A stretch of 64,000 nucleotides of DNA, taken from contig OY720636.1 of the NCBI GenBank assembly GCA_963169105.1, positions 75,690,123 through 75,754,122 on the forward strand. Direction: 5' to 3'. The translations under genes and the position numbers were made by a program. Under the pieces are notes generated by a model that worked only from the letters and a program-made list of their open reading frames with translations, was not told the DNA's origin and searched no databases. This document shows positions 24,431-36,285 of this stretch, piece after piece. Numbering within the stretch: position 1 is the first letter of the stretch; each line of letters opens with the position of its first letter. Source of the DNA: Ceriagrion tenellum. Taxonomy: Eukaryota > Arthropoda > Insecta > Odonata > Coenagrionidae.

Positions 24431-27214
24431 GCAGTGAGAATAAGAGAAATTGTAGAAAACTAGTACTGCTTTTTATTCCAATTACAGTGCACACATTCCA
24501 GAGCTTGCAGTCACAATGCTGGCGATGATGGACTCTTTTATTGGCTCGCGGTAGCTATGCTTTCTTATCCCCCTTTTGCCGCTGCATACTCCTACCACTC
24601 CCAAGGTTTCCACGCCTCTCCATCGCTGATTTTTTTCTGAAAGCTAGTTCCACTGATAGGAAGGGTCGTCGTCCTCGCTGAATACTTCCACACTGTAGGA
24701 TTGATTCGGGAAAACTTTATTCAAGGCCAGCATATAAAATCAACGCTTGGAAGGCAAAAATAGGTTATTATCCCTGCAAAATACGTGTCACAAATAATAT
24801 TTGTGTGGAAATATCAATCGAGTATGAGTTATTCTGAACTTACGACTTCATAACAGCCTGCAACGTTGCGAATAGGAATTCAGATGTAGTCGTTAGGACT
24901 GCAGACATGTAGGTGTATGTCTGGGAAGAGGGAGAAGTTAATGGGGAAAGAAAAGAGATGAAAAGTGAGATTTGTTGTGATGGATCAGTGACTCACAATT
25001 TTTGTTATTAGCGGCGTAATTCTTCTGTCCATTATTTGACATTGTTTCATTTTTGTAGAAATGTGGTGGTAAGGTGAAATGATACCCTCCGTGCCCATCT
25101 GATACTCGTGCTGTCTGAATTTTTATGGTAACTCAGGTGAAACCTTCGACTTCCATAGATATCTCTCAACCAAATGCTTCCGATAGGTAGGTGTCACACT
25201 TCCTGTTTATTCGTGCCACATTTAAACAAAGCGCGCGGGTTCACTTTGTGTTTAACTTAGCTTAGGTGTTAAATTGTTGTGCATTTGGATCATGAATACG
25301 GAAAGCGGATTCTAGAGGAGGCTTAGCTACAGAGACGAATTTTGCTCAGTAGTGTAGTAAAATGTGCTCTAAAATCTCAAGTTAGAATGCATTTAGCTAT
25401 TGCAGTTTTCTTTCCTGAGAAATGTGAGTTGAGTTTCGGTGGATTGTCAATTGCTCGCCTAAGAAGCCTCGCCTAGCGAAGCAGCTGACATGAAATTGGT
25501 GCATATTAAACCCTTGATACTTTTATTGCTCTGTCGGAAATAATTTTCGTGAGCTTTAGATAATGTTTCCGTCTCAAGCCGAACTGAAAGTGACCTCTAA
25601 TGTATTTGTTTCCCCTTCTGGTTTTTTTGGCGTCGGTACTCAGTTGGGTTTCTCTATTCTTCAAGTCTGCTCTGCAATAGTTGCTTTATTATCGGAGATA
25701 GTTATGCTCAAGATAATTGAGTGAGCTAGGCACTTAAGTATTTACTGTAGCTAAAGGTTCATCGAATGATAGTGAAATGAGGCACTCACTATACACTAAT
25801 TAATTTAACCAACTTGATTTAAATCATAAAATTTATTTGTTAATCATCCAATTTTGGTCTACAATATTATAAATGTGGGGTCAAGAAGTAAAGTGATGCA
25901 TGATACTTATGCCAGTGTTTCAAAATTTAGGAAAATGTGCTAAAAATTAGACGTTTATTTAAATAAAATTACTGATCATTTAAGTAAGTACTAGTATATC
26001 CAAAATCGAACTCAGTCGCTCGGTCTATTTCGTAAAATGCTTGGCCCGTAAAATGGCATGAGCCCGTAACAAAACGGCGTTATTATTTTTTTTAGTTTTT
26101 TCAATCGGTCCCGAATTGCGCTCGGGGCCCTCAGGGACATGGCTTTGGATTTCGAAAAAACCTCCACGTTTGATTCATATTCCTGACCCATGAGTGATCA
26201 ATGCTTAAAGCATCAATGTGTGATAGACCGAGAGGAAAATTTTTCGTGGTACTGAGCATAGGTTATCTGAAATGTTCTTCGTAAACATGCTTCGTCCAAA
26301 AACGTTTCACCAACTACCTCAAGAATGACCGCTGTGAATTGTTTGTTATACGCTACAATTGTTTGATGGCAACTCATCGCTGAGGGCGACTGAGAAATGA
26401 TTATAAGAATTGAGCGTTGAATTGAGATGTGGCTCGTGAAACAAAATTGAACTTGAATATAACAGCGAGAATTAAGATTGTTTATAGATCACTACTACTT
26501 GCTGGCACTCCATGAAAACCCATCTAGAAGAAAATCTGGCAGGCCTTCTAGTGGCATTGTGTCGACGTCAAGTTCCACCTATTAAGTCCTTAAGGCCGCT
26601 TTACATGGTACCTTTTTCTCGTTCAGACGAATGCACCATCTCTTTCATGAGGAAGTTTGTACCGTGGATAGTGGCAAACTGTTCGATTGTCTGAATGACT
26701 GAACGGAAAAAAGAACCTGCTCCAATCCGTTCATTTTTTGTACATTGTATGGTATATTCCTTGTATAATAAAATGCACCGTGGAAAGCTGTCTTTGGAAG
26801 CATAATGATTCCTTCGTTGGCAACCCTAATAATTTTGCCCATCTGGACTTATTAAGTATCCATTCCGTGTAATTATGCCAATTACTGGCGTAAAAATTTT
26901 GATTTCTCGAATACGGATCTCCCTTTGCATAAATTTATTTCGAAAAAATTCAAGGCATGAAAGTATGGAATAAGGCCTATAATTCGCGTTTGAAATACTG
27001 TTTGGTCACGTGCTTTTCCTTATTACATTACCTAATTCAAGTAAATCTATGAAATTCAATTATCTTGGAAATAAAAAGGCTACTTCGCCCATCATTACGG
27101 TCTGATGACTTTTGGGTCATGAAATATTGTACCGTGGTGAGGAAACCAGGGGGCAGTTTCCATACGATGTTTAATCAAGCGACCAATTTTTTTACTCAGT
27201 AGTCATTTTCAAGC

Positions 27215-27309
27215 CTTGTAAAATGAAATTAAGTTTCAAAGCCATGGACAGTTAATTACCCATAAGTGGAGAGTATATCGTGATTTCTTGATTTAAATGA
27301 AGATGTTCA
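27215..27309. repeat. 95-bp dispersed repeat, copy 1
   Basis: Aligns without gaps to 28202-28296, with 87 of 95 bases identical by eye. Most differences are transitions. It starts CTTGTAAAATGAAATTAAG and ends AAATGAAGATGTTCA. The flanks do not match, so it is not part of a longer duplication. Confidence 0.85.
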
Positions 27310-28201
27310 AGGATGTCCAAAAAATTCTAATTATAAAGCAATCGATCCGTGGTAATTGCTGGCTTCATAGCAGTTAAATCACAAATAACAGTTCATTTTC
27401 ATTTTGGAAATTAAATTAAACGTGCGTTTTTGGCTTTAAGATTGATATGGCCGATATTTCATTAACATGAGGTGCTTTCCAAGAAATGCTCCAAACTGAA
27501 ATGACGCGTGTTGTATGCCTTTTATTGTTCATCCTTTCCTCTGAAGTTTTTCTATATTTTAGTGTTCGTCCTTACTTCTGAATTATTCCAATTTGTACCT
27601 CTTTGGTCGAAAATATTTGGGCTAGCAAGCATTTTCTCATTATAAGTGTTGAAAAATAGTGTTGACGCAGAGGTTTGCATGGTGTCTAGAGTTAAAGTTT
27701 TCCACAGTTTATTTGTAGACCATATGGATGCATATATCTTTGCCTTTCTGCGGAACGTATGGCACCAGTCCCGAATCATCCGTATTTTACCTCGTATTAA
27801 TTCGTGTCTGTTACTTTAGTATAGGAACGCTACTTGAGTAGCTAAAACAGCTCCTACGGCAATAATGTGAATGAAGTCCCAACATTTTTACTAACTCTTT
27901 TTGAACCCTTGTAGGCCAATATTGTTATGAAATAAACTCTTAATTCCCTCATGGATTAATTTTTACGCGTCGTATAACAAATTGATTAATTATTACAGTA
28001 GATCTCTGAATCCCAAAGCCTATTAGCCAGTAGAAAGTTCTCAAGTCTTAAGTTACAATATCAAGCCATCTGAACTAACATATATGTCTATTAAAAAACG
28101 CTTGCACGAAAAGGATGAATATATTTGAAGATAATGAATCAGAAAGTGGTGTTTGAGAGCTTCTAGAAAGCATTTTTCACTGACTCGTATTTTTGGACGT
28201 G

Positions 28202-28296
28202 CTTGTAAAATGAAATTAAGTTTCGAAGCCATGGACAGTTAATTACCCATTAGTGAAAAGTGCATCGTAATTTCTTGGTTTAAATGAAGATGTTCA
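28202..28296. repeat. 95-bp dispersed repeat, copy 2
   Basis: Partner of 27215-27309, same orientation, 987 bp away, same length with no insertion or deletion. Includes the shared inner string GCCATGGACAGTTAATTACC. Confidence 0.85.
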
Positions 28297-31200
28297 TGCA
28301 CATGTGTCTACATGGCATTATGTAACAGAAATGGGTTAATTCTATGTTAGAGACACTTAAGAATTGCGTTAGTAATTGTTAACTTGAAATTATGGTCGGT
28401 ACATCGTCTTACATTTCAAATGAACCTTTTTTTTCAAGTATGATCAACTTCCTTACGTAGGATGATGCTTCTCATTAGTTAATAGCATGATTAAAGCTTA
28501 GATACCAGGTTTTATCGCGTCATAAATAGCTAATGCCATCGCATCAATCATTGCCAAATAGCTTCTTTTTTCATATCAAAGGTAGAATGTCTTTCAAAAA
28601 TATTTCTCTTATTTTCTTACAGAAAACTCACATTTTAACTGGTTTCATGAATGACTACCCTAGGATTTTCATCAAGCCTGTGGAGTTGGTAAAATTTTGC
28701 CTCAGCAGAAATAATTACCACCGAGTTTTTGAGTTTTTTGTCTCTTAGTTTTCAGCTGTGTAGCGTAAAATCAATAACTTCTTCAATTTAAATCCGTTGA
28801 ATGAACCATCTTGGGTTGTAGATGCCCATTCCCCGTCTTCATGTCATACTTGTTGAGTGATTGCTTAGATATTGTAGCGTTAAGCTGCACTTCATGGTCA
28901 AGTTTATGTTGAACATTTTATTAAGGGGTCCTCAATGTGCCTGGTAAATGCACTCATGAACGCGTCTTGACCTCAACTGCCGTCATTTGAAAGCTGTGAA
29001 TCATTACAAGGCTTGTTTGCTATTGATGATTTTCCTTTCTATGCTAAGTATTCCCATGTCTCCCGTTCGAAGATACATTATCCTCGCCAAGAAATAATGC
29101 ATTATCTTCTTTTTCACGAGGAAGTTTTACCCAGATGAAGGATGTATTTAATTCTCATTTAAATTCTGCGAGTGCCGTCGACTCTGCTGACTGATGCTTG
29201 GTAAATACATAAATACATGGAACTCGGTAAAAACAAAACCCTTAACATTCCTTATTCCGTGTTTACACGATGCTTTTACCCGCGTGAGTTGATGCCTGAA
29301 CCATAAACCAATCAAATTGCATCATGTAAGCGCCCATATTTACGCAAATGCATGAAGGCGTAACCATTAAATCTTATCAATCAGCCCCTGTTCTAATTTG
29401 GAGCATTTTTCAGCGCATCTGCCCAGCCATGTAATTGTGGGTACACGAATAGTGTAAAAATGCTTTTGAGTTAAAGATCCTCAAGGAAGACCATACAACC
29501 ATGACTTTGCTCGCATAAAGCTCATAATTGAGTCTAAAGATAGTTTGAGAGTACTAAAGGAAATATTTAATTTTCGAAGCTTTTAAGAACTTATGGAAGG
29601 GCGTTATTTAGCGATTTTATCTATGAAATTTGTAGTTTTTTTATAACCTTTTGCCTAATAGGTACTTACTTAACGGTATTGAATGGAAAACTAAAAAATA
29701 ATTGGTCTAAACCTTTCAAATCACGTACTAAAAAATCGTCAAAATTTGAGGCGACAACGTGTACATTAAGGTTAATAACATGGTAAGAGAATGTGGAAAT
29801 TTGTTGCTAGCGTGGCTGCTTGAATAACTAGCGCCTGTACTATTGGCTTGAAATTCATCACCTTTAAATTGTCTTAACCCAGTGGCGCTTAGCCCAGGGA
29901 TGTTATTCTACCGCCTCTCGGAAAAAAACGAATGCAGTCGTCTTTTTCTTTAGACAACGGAAGACGTAGAAAATCGGCCTAGATACATTTTTCACGTTGT
30001 CTGGTAAGTACCTTAAACTTTGTCAAAACTCTTCAACTCTGATTATTTGTGTATAAAAAATTCTGACATGCATAAGAAATCCTAAATAACTTATGACAAA
30101 TTCAAATTGGGATAATCCAAGTGTTACTAGGATTTGCGATGGGAGTTGTAATATCTTCAAAAATCAAAATGCACCTCCATATGTTTGCGTCATTTATGTT
30201 TCAAAGGATGTTGTTTGCTGTTAATTAACAGCATTCAACGATCTTCGATTACCGTGCCAAATATCTCACGGTCACGCGCCGAAATACAGGATTATTTCGC
30301 AGGGAACTCAAAAGCATTACACATATATACCAATGAAGTGCCATTAAACCTTACCATCCACCTTCTCCAAGGGTTGATGCTCCTCCCCAGGAGGCGTTTC
30401 CCCACTCCTCTCCCCTTGAAAACCGAGTATCTTTACTTTGGTGGAGGGTGGGGACCTTCTCTTTTCAACGCCGAGGGTGGTCTGTTCAATATGTCATGCC
30501 CCGAGGGAGGGAAGGTTAAAGAGGGACACAGTGTCAGCGCACGAAATTCGGTTAAATCCATTGAGGTAGATGGAGAAGGAATTACGTCGTCTAACTCTAG
30601 CTTGACGACGGAAATAATATCCATAATGGTTATCCCTGTTCTTTCCTTACTTTTCTTTGGATGGCACGACGGAATGGTCGAACTAGCGGATATTGAGCAA
30701 GAATCTGTTCGAAAGGTATGTAGCTCTTAGAACATTCATTGGCTACTCAGTGCAATGGGTTCTACTCGATTTTACCATAGTCTTCACCGGTAATGGGATT
30801 TATTTTTAAATAAATAATATACGTAACGATAACCTACATTAAAAATGATAATGCATGCTGGGATCTAGTTATTAATCAATGGGAAATTTAGTAAAATTGG
30901 AAATGTATGCGACAGCACGTAAGCGCTTAAGGAAAATCGGGGTTAACAAAGATAGAGGACTGGCCACGCCCACGTACAGATATTAGTAAAGGCCTCAATA
31001 ACTAGCGCCCTCTCCATATTAATCAGTGGTCAAATCCAACTCTTGGAACCCTTGGAAAAACCTGCCTGTTTGCAAAACTGTGATAATTCAGGAGCCTAGA
31101 AACGAGTTAAGAAATTTGTTTTTGGACGGTGTCTGAGGCGATTCGTCTAGGCTGCGGATTGTGCCTTGGAAGAACGTATTTTTATATCCATGAGCCATTA

Positions 31201-31872
31201 CCATCAAGAGTCATTCTATCCTAGAATTATTTGATTGTGACGCTTTTCTCTCCCCTGTACCCTGCAGATTACTCTTTACCATGGTAGTGGAATTCTTCGG
31301 GAAAATAATATGCTAGTTGAATTGTGATCATTAGCAGTGAACACCGTCAGCTGAGGTCGTTCCCACCATCTGGGAGAGGAAGGGGTCTGAGTACCGGCAT
31401 AGTTCTCAGATTTAATGTTGTCCAGTTATTTCTCCTTCATTCGAAGTGGTGTAGCTTTCTTCACTGCTCTAGAGCAGAGACGAATTGAACCGCTTCGTTG
31501 TGGTGTTACTTTTGCGGAGAGACTTATGGAAATTCTGGCAAACTTTCCAAAAGATGGTAACTTGTAGCGCAATTAGTTGAAGTAATTTTAAAGAAGTAGT
31601 TCATATTCTGTGGAATCGCTAGGTTTTTAATCTGAGAGTTTCTTCTATCCCATTCCTGGGCTCCGATCGACGAATCGGCCTATGAAAACAATGGAGAAAT
31701 AGAGTAAAACCTGTATGAACGTGGAAAATATATAGAAGGCGGTGAAAACCCGAAAATGCGGACACCGGCGCCAACCTGTTAAACCACGATGTAGTTACCA
31801 TCGTAGGAGCTGGTTATTGGGTTCTGTGAAACGTGTGCATCGCTGCCACAACGCAGCGGATGCCTATGATCA

Positions 31873-32260
31873 ATGAGGTTAGCACCGACCTTTGTTCGGC
31901 AGGATTTCTACTGCCCTATGAGTTGCTTTTTTAAGAATGATATAGTGTTGTGTGCACGTCTGTACGGACAGAGAGGAAGGTTAACTCGTGAGGCTGTCGG
32001 ACCCTCATTCCCCGAGATAATAGGGCAGCGCTTCCGTTGTCCGACTCTGGCGGTTGTCCGGGAGTGGTCCACCCGGAGGCTCGGCGGAAGAGCCGAGACG
32101 CTCCGTGGGTGAGTCCCGCCCGTTCGCCCGTCATCGATTGACGGCGGCTCTGGCGATTGGTCTCGCCCTCCCCGACGATTTGGCGCGGGACGACGCATCC
32201 AACTCCTTCCCGTCGCTGATGAATGCGACGTCGACCAGTGTTTACCTTGCGAGATTATTC
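31873..32260. promoter_or_regulatory. GC-rich intronic block
   Basis: From about 31960 to 32240 the G+C and CpG content is well above its flanks, with CGGCGGAAGAGCCGAG and GACGATTTGGCGCGGGACG strings. Open frames on both strands (up to 119 codons) have no recognised domain and shift between frames, so I treat it as non-coding. It could be a regulatory element or an unrecognised old insertion. Confidence 0.25.
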
Positions 32261-33128
32261 GGGCTTTGTATGCCCAATCATCAATTGGTCATGAAGTGGA
32301 CTGTCTCCAGCATACAATGGCCTCAGGGCGTGCAGTCTTACTGCGTACTGCAGAATATCAACTGCATTGACCGCATATTGCCGAGTCCATTTTGTAGCTT
32401 CCGGTGTAGCTGAGGTTTCCTAGTTCTTAGCGTGCTCGAATCCAAATGTTTGTTTTCATTTACGATCGTATGCATTTGCCTTATCTCTCAAAACAATTTT
32501 GCCTCTTGATGATTCTCCTATTTATTTCTATCTTCCAAAATTATAGACAGTATATACTTGCCTTTTTTTAAGGTGTGTTATCATGATTTTGATCATTAAA
32601 TGGTGATTTACAACCCATGCTTATTTTTATGTCGAGGACAAAATGGCCAATGTTGCTTGTACAAGTTAGCTTTCCGAAGAAAGCGTAAACTATCCATATT
32701 TTTCTCTAATTTTATGAATATGGTCATAAAAATGGGTTTCAGTGGTTTACAATCGTCTTCCACGGAGCATCTACATATTTCTTTTTTTCCTTCATTAGCT
32801 CCCTCCGTGCGGTTGTTTATTCCAAGGAGAACTGATATGATAGAGACTCATAGCCCTTGCCAAGAGCTCCAAGATTTTTGCCATTGTAAGTGGTATTTGA
32901 GCAATTAAAGTCCTTTATTAACCATTGTAAATATACTCATATTTTTTGCAGAATTTTTAAAATTTTCTCTTTTAATTTATACTAATTTACATTATTTGTG
33001 AGTGATTTTTATATTCTCTCTGGGTTCAGCCACGTTTTCCGGAATAACAGTCGATTATCTGAGCAATGTATTTACGTTATGAATTTTACCCTTAGAATGA
33101 GTGATGCTCAGTCGCTCATTTCATTTGA

Positions 33129-33320
33129 AACCTAGAGAATACAAGTTTTGAAAGTTTACTTGTTCTCTCTCGCTTGTATTTATTTCTTTCGCTGTCTCAA
33201 TTTCACTGTCACTTTCATTATCATCTTGCACAGTTGCCAATTTAAGTAGCAACCTAGATAATGCAAGTGTTGAAAGACTACACGTTCTTTATCTCTTGTA
33301 TTTCTTTCACTGTCTCTATT
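33129..33320. repeat. Diverged ~122-bp-period duplication, pyrimidine-rich
   Basis: Copies at 33129-33203 and 33251-33320 share, in order, AACCTAGA-AAT-CAAGT-TTGAAAG, then CTTGTATTT and TTTCTTTC-CTGTCTC. The spacing is about 122 bp. It looks like an old tandem duplication of which two units remain. Confidence 0.65.
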
Positions 33321-34230
33321 AAACTCTCTTTTTCACTCCTTTTTTTCCATTGATGTCTCATTTCTCTTAAATTTATGAAAAAGTATCTTATGCTGGGGTG
33401 GTGTGCTGTGACAAAAGATCTTAATATACCTTTTGCAGATCGGGCAATGAACTGAAACGCAGAAGGCGACTCGATATATGCCTTGGGGTTTTCATGAGTC
33501 ATATTAGTAAATTTATCACCGAACATAGTCAACTGTAATATTGATGTCATATTTTCCCCTACAATGGCTAGTTTGCGTTACAGTTCAAGGTCTTTTCATA
33601 GCGGTATTTCACTTCTCTGCGTCCAAAAGCTGTATCCAATCCATTATTTTTCTTGCAGAATTACTTCCTCACACATTCGAAGTTTGGTTTCAAATGCCAT
33701 TTGATAAATAAGGGAGCCAGAAGGCGTCGAAACATAAAGCCCCAGGTCCTAAACCGACTAATGCGGCATGGAACTTAGAGCTAAAACCTCGTGCTTATTT
33801 TTTCAAAGTGGTAATATCTGAAGAATCGCAAGCAGACCTGGGATAGAACTACCTCAGCCATGAATATTCTAATTTCATGCGCCGTATGGCTTACAATTAG
33901 CGTGGCGTAATCCTTACCCTCCTCACTGAGAGGATATGTCTTGAAAAAGGATGGCATTTATATTTGCTAATGCGAAAACAGATTCTACTTAGTGTTTGTC
34001 TCAACAGCATATGCTTTCGTTAAAAGAGCTATATACATTTTCGAATTTTTCCGACAGTAATATTCCAGTTATTCGATCGAAAAAAATTTTATTTGTTAAG
34101 CTTTTACCGAGGGTTTGATTACTGTAAATACTGTCACAGTTATTTGACCTACAAATAGAAAAAGGTCGTCGCCATCATAACCTATCATCAGTTCGAAAAT
34201 TGGCATGCAACATCTTTCCTCGCCACTCTA

Positions 34231-34434
34231 CTATCAAATAATCGCTTTATTAGCTTGTTCTAATGTTACCGGTCCTATCTTTAATGTCCTATAATATTCT
34301 TCCCTTGGTCTTCCTCGTTCATTTTTCCTAAATGGTGTATCTTTCAGAATTGTGCTCAGATTCCTGTTATTTCTCAACATCTGTCCAATAATTCTGTCTC
34401 CCGCTCTATTTTTAATGAAGAATATAGTTTTCAT
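34231..34434 (-). mobile_element. Non-LTR retrotransposon C-terminal relic (RGRPR region)
   Basis: A 66-codon minus-strand frame includes RIIGQMLRNN, STILKD and KNERGRPREEYYRTLK. The GHxLRH...I.EG...K..RGRPR..Y arrangement is typical of the extreme C-terminus of several insect endonuclease/reverse-transcriptase non-LTR elements. Upstream sequence to about 34800 has no open polymerase frame. The family match is from memory and not exact. Confidence 0.45.
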
Positions 34435-35372
34435 TCAGCATCTTTTCTCCGCAAATGTTCAAAGCCCATTATTATTGACTCTTTTATCCGTCTATTTGAT
34501 CGTCATCATCATCAGTGTTTCGATCGCATGATTGAAGTATTGCTGCCCTATATTATTTTCTGCTCAAAACTAATTCCTTAAAATTTGTTTAATCTTTTTA
34601 TTATGACCTTTCCTGTTTAGCCTAATTTCTTATCCCATCTTGGCCATCCTTTTGATATTCTCCCTTACATTTTCCTTCAATTTCTTTTGATATTCCCTTA
34701 TCTCAAATAGATGTCACCGTTATGCCGTAGAGCGTCTCCAATTCTACGTATTCTACCTTGTTATGTGAGCCATCACTCTTCTGCTCTTTTGGATATGCAC
34801 TCCTGCGGCGGATTTTTTTGAAAAGGCTCAAGCCAAATCCTTAAACTTCTTCCCGATGAAGTTTGTTATCATCCTTAATTTGGTGAATATTTGATTCAGT
34901 ATCTTAATTTACAGCGTGTAAAATTTATGAAGTGCAAGACTACTGTTAATGTTAATGCATGTATTTCTTAAATGTAAATATTCCCTCTGACAGTGTTTTA
35001 GCAGCTAAACTTATTTTCTGCAAGCTTCCTAGTATTAATTTTCTTTGCGTATACATTTGTCTGCATTTTATAGCTTATTTGAATGTTTGAAGATTGTCTT
35101 ACTCGGTGCAATTGCTTAGGTGGAAGACGAGACACTATAAATTCCCGTTTTTGCGCCACACGATATAGTGTCTTACTATCTACCTACTTAATATTTTCTT
35201 TTGTCGATTTAATTTTAAGTGGAATTCTCCAAAACCTTGTTGCGTGGACCACTGTTGATTTTCGGTCAGTTTTCCCGATGCCTATTCTTCGATAACAACG
35301 TGAAAACTTCATGACGTAGTACACAACGCAGAAACTCTATTAATTGGTGATGATTGTATCTTTTTGTATTGT

Positions 35373-35670
35373 GATTAGAATGACCTCCGATTAGGGGATA
35401 TCCCGCTAATTATCGAGTGAATTCCAATTCGGATCAGAGATTCCACCTCTAATGCGCTTTGCGTCTCATCGCGAGAAACGCACTTAATCCTCGGAGATCC
35501 AATCTCGCTCTTTGACATTAGGGCAAGAATCAATCACGCACTGGGGCATAAGTCTGCCCCGCAATTGAACGAGCGGACGGAGTTATCGGGGCGCGGCGAG
35601 TAAGCTTAGCTGTCAACGTGTGGGTAATCTCATCCTCCCCACGCCAGAGTCGCGTATAAATTAAGGGCCC
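35373..35670. promoter_or_regulatory. GC-richer block with K50-type TAATC sites; enhancer candidate
   Basis: A compositional island in AT-rich intron DNA. TAATC cores occur at 35373-35377 and 35389-35393 (minus) and at 35485-35490 (TAATCC, plus) and 35624-35629 (TAATCT, plus), with CTAATTA at 35406. Lys50 homeodomains, the class to which Goosecoid and Otx belong, prefer TAATCC. TATAAATTAAGG begins near 35653, followed by a GGGCCCCAGCGTGGGG string. Regulatory function is inference. Confidence 0.3.
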
Positions 35671-36096
35671 CAGCGTGGGGAACAGCACCGCGGGCGAATG
35701 ATTAAGCATTCATTTATCTTGGATAAATAACCTGAAGGCAGTTCTTGACCAGCAAATGCTATCATAGCATGAGTGCGGCAGCGCCGGTTGGAACGAATGC
35801 GCGATCAATGGGACAGGATTCTCGAGACCTCCGCCGTTTGAAATGCTCCGAATCACCCCGATAGATTCCCTTGTTATCACTATTCGGCTGTTCAAAGCTA
35901 CCTTCAGATGAATTCATCCTATCCCTTTAAAATACACATTTTCTTATATTCTTATGCATACATTATTGTTTTCTTATACTCTTCAAGCCGTTCCCTTTCG
36001 AAGTAGGTTTTTTAAAAAATTGTATTGCTCAGCGATTTGCCGGTAAAGTTGACTCAGCTTAAATAGTTTCTTCAGTACTGTCCTCTTCTTGTATGC

Positions 36097-36285
36097 TTAT
36101 TTTGATTGAGTTAAACTTATGTATTGATTTTCGCTACATGCCCAACCGCTGTTAAGACTCCATATGTATCTTCCCTTAACAGTATCTTCCACCTCGTTCA
36201 TCCACGACTTTCTTGGCCTTTTTTTTCTCTTACAACATTCAATCCTGTGTCGATCTGTTTCACTATACAGCACTCATCCATTCTC
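36097..36285 (-). mobile_element. Degraded element fragment with RPRKSWMNEV motif
   Basis: A minus-strand frame open from about 36285 to a stop at 36097 encodes KRKKRPRKSWMNEVEDTVKG and then RYIWSLNSGW. The RPRKxWxxEV string resembles the GRPRKRWxDEV segment near the C-terminus of non-LTR reverse transcriptases. An in-frame stop lies upstream, so only a remnant survives. It is distinct from, but 1.7 kb from, the relic at 34231-34434. Confidence 0.35.

Noticed and set aside
30185..30730. 181-codon plus-strand open frame in intron 1
   Set aside because: No recognised domain, composition like the surrounding sequence, no splice or start context that supports it. The length is within chance for a 64-kb window.
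33800..33900. Possible fourth SINE copy (AGAATCGCAAGCAGACC... region)
   Set aside because: The tail and box B are too diverged from the other three copies to support membership.
34497..34530. CATCATCATCAG...TTTCGATC string resembling the hammerhead-like family
   Set aside because: On the minus strand GAAAC precedes CTGATGATG, so the order of parts is wrong and no stem separates them correctly.
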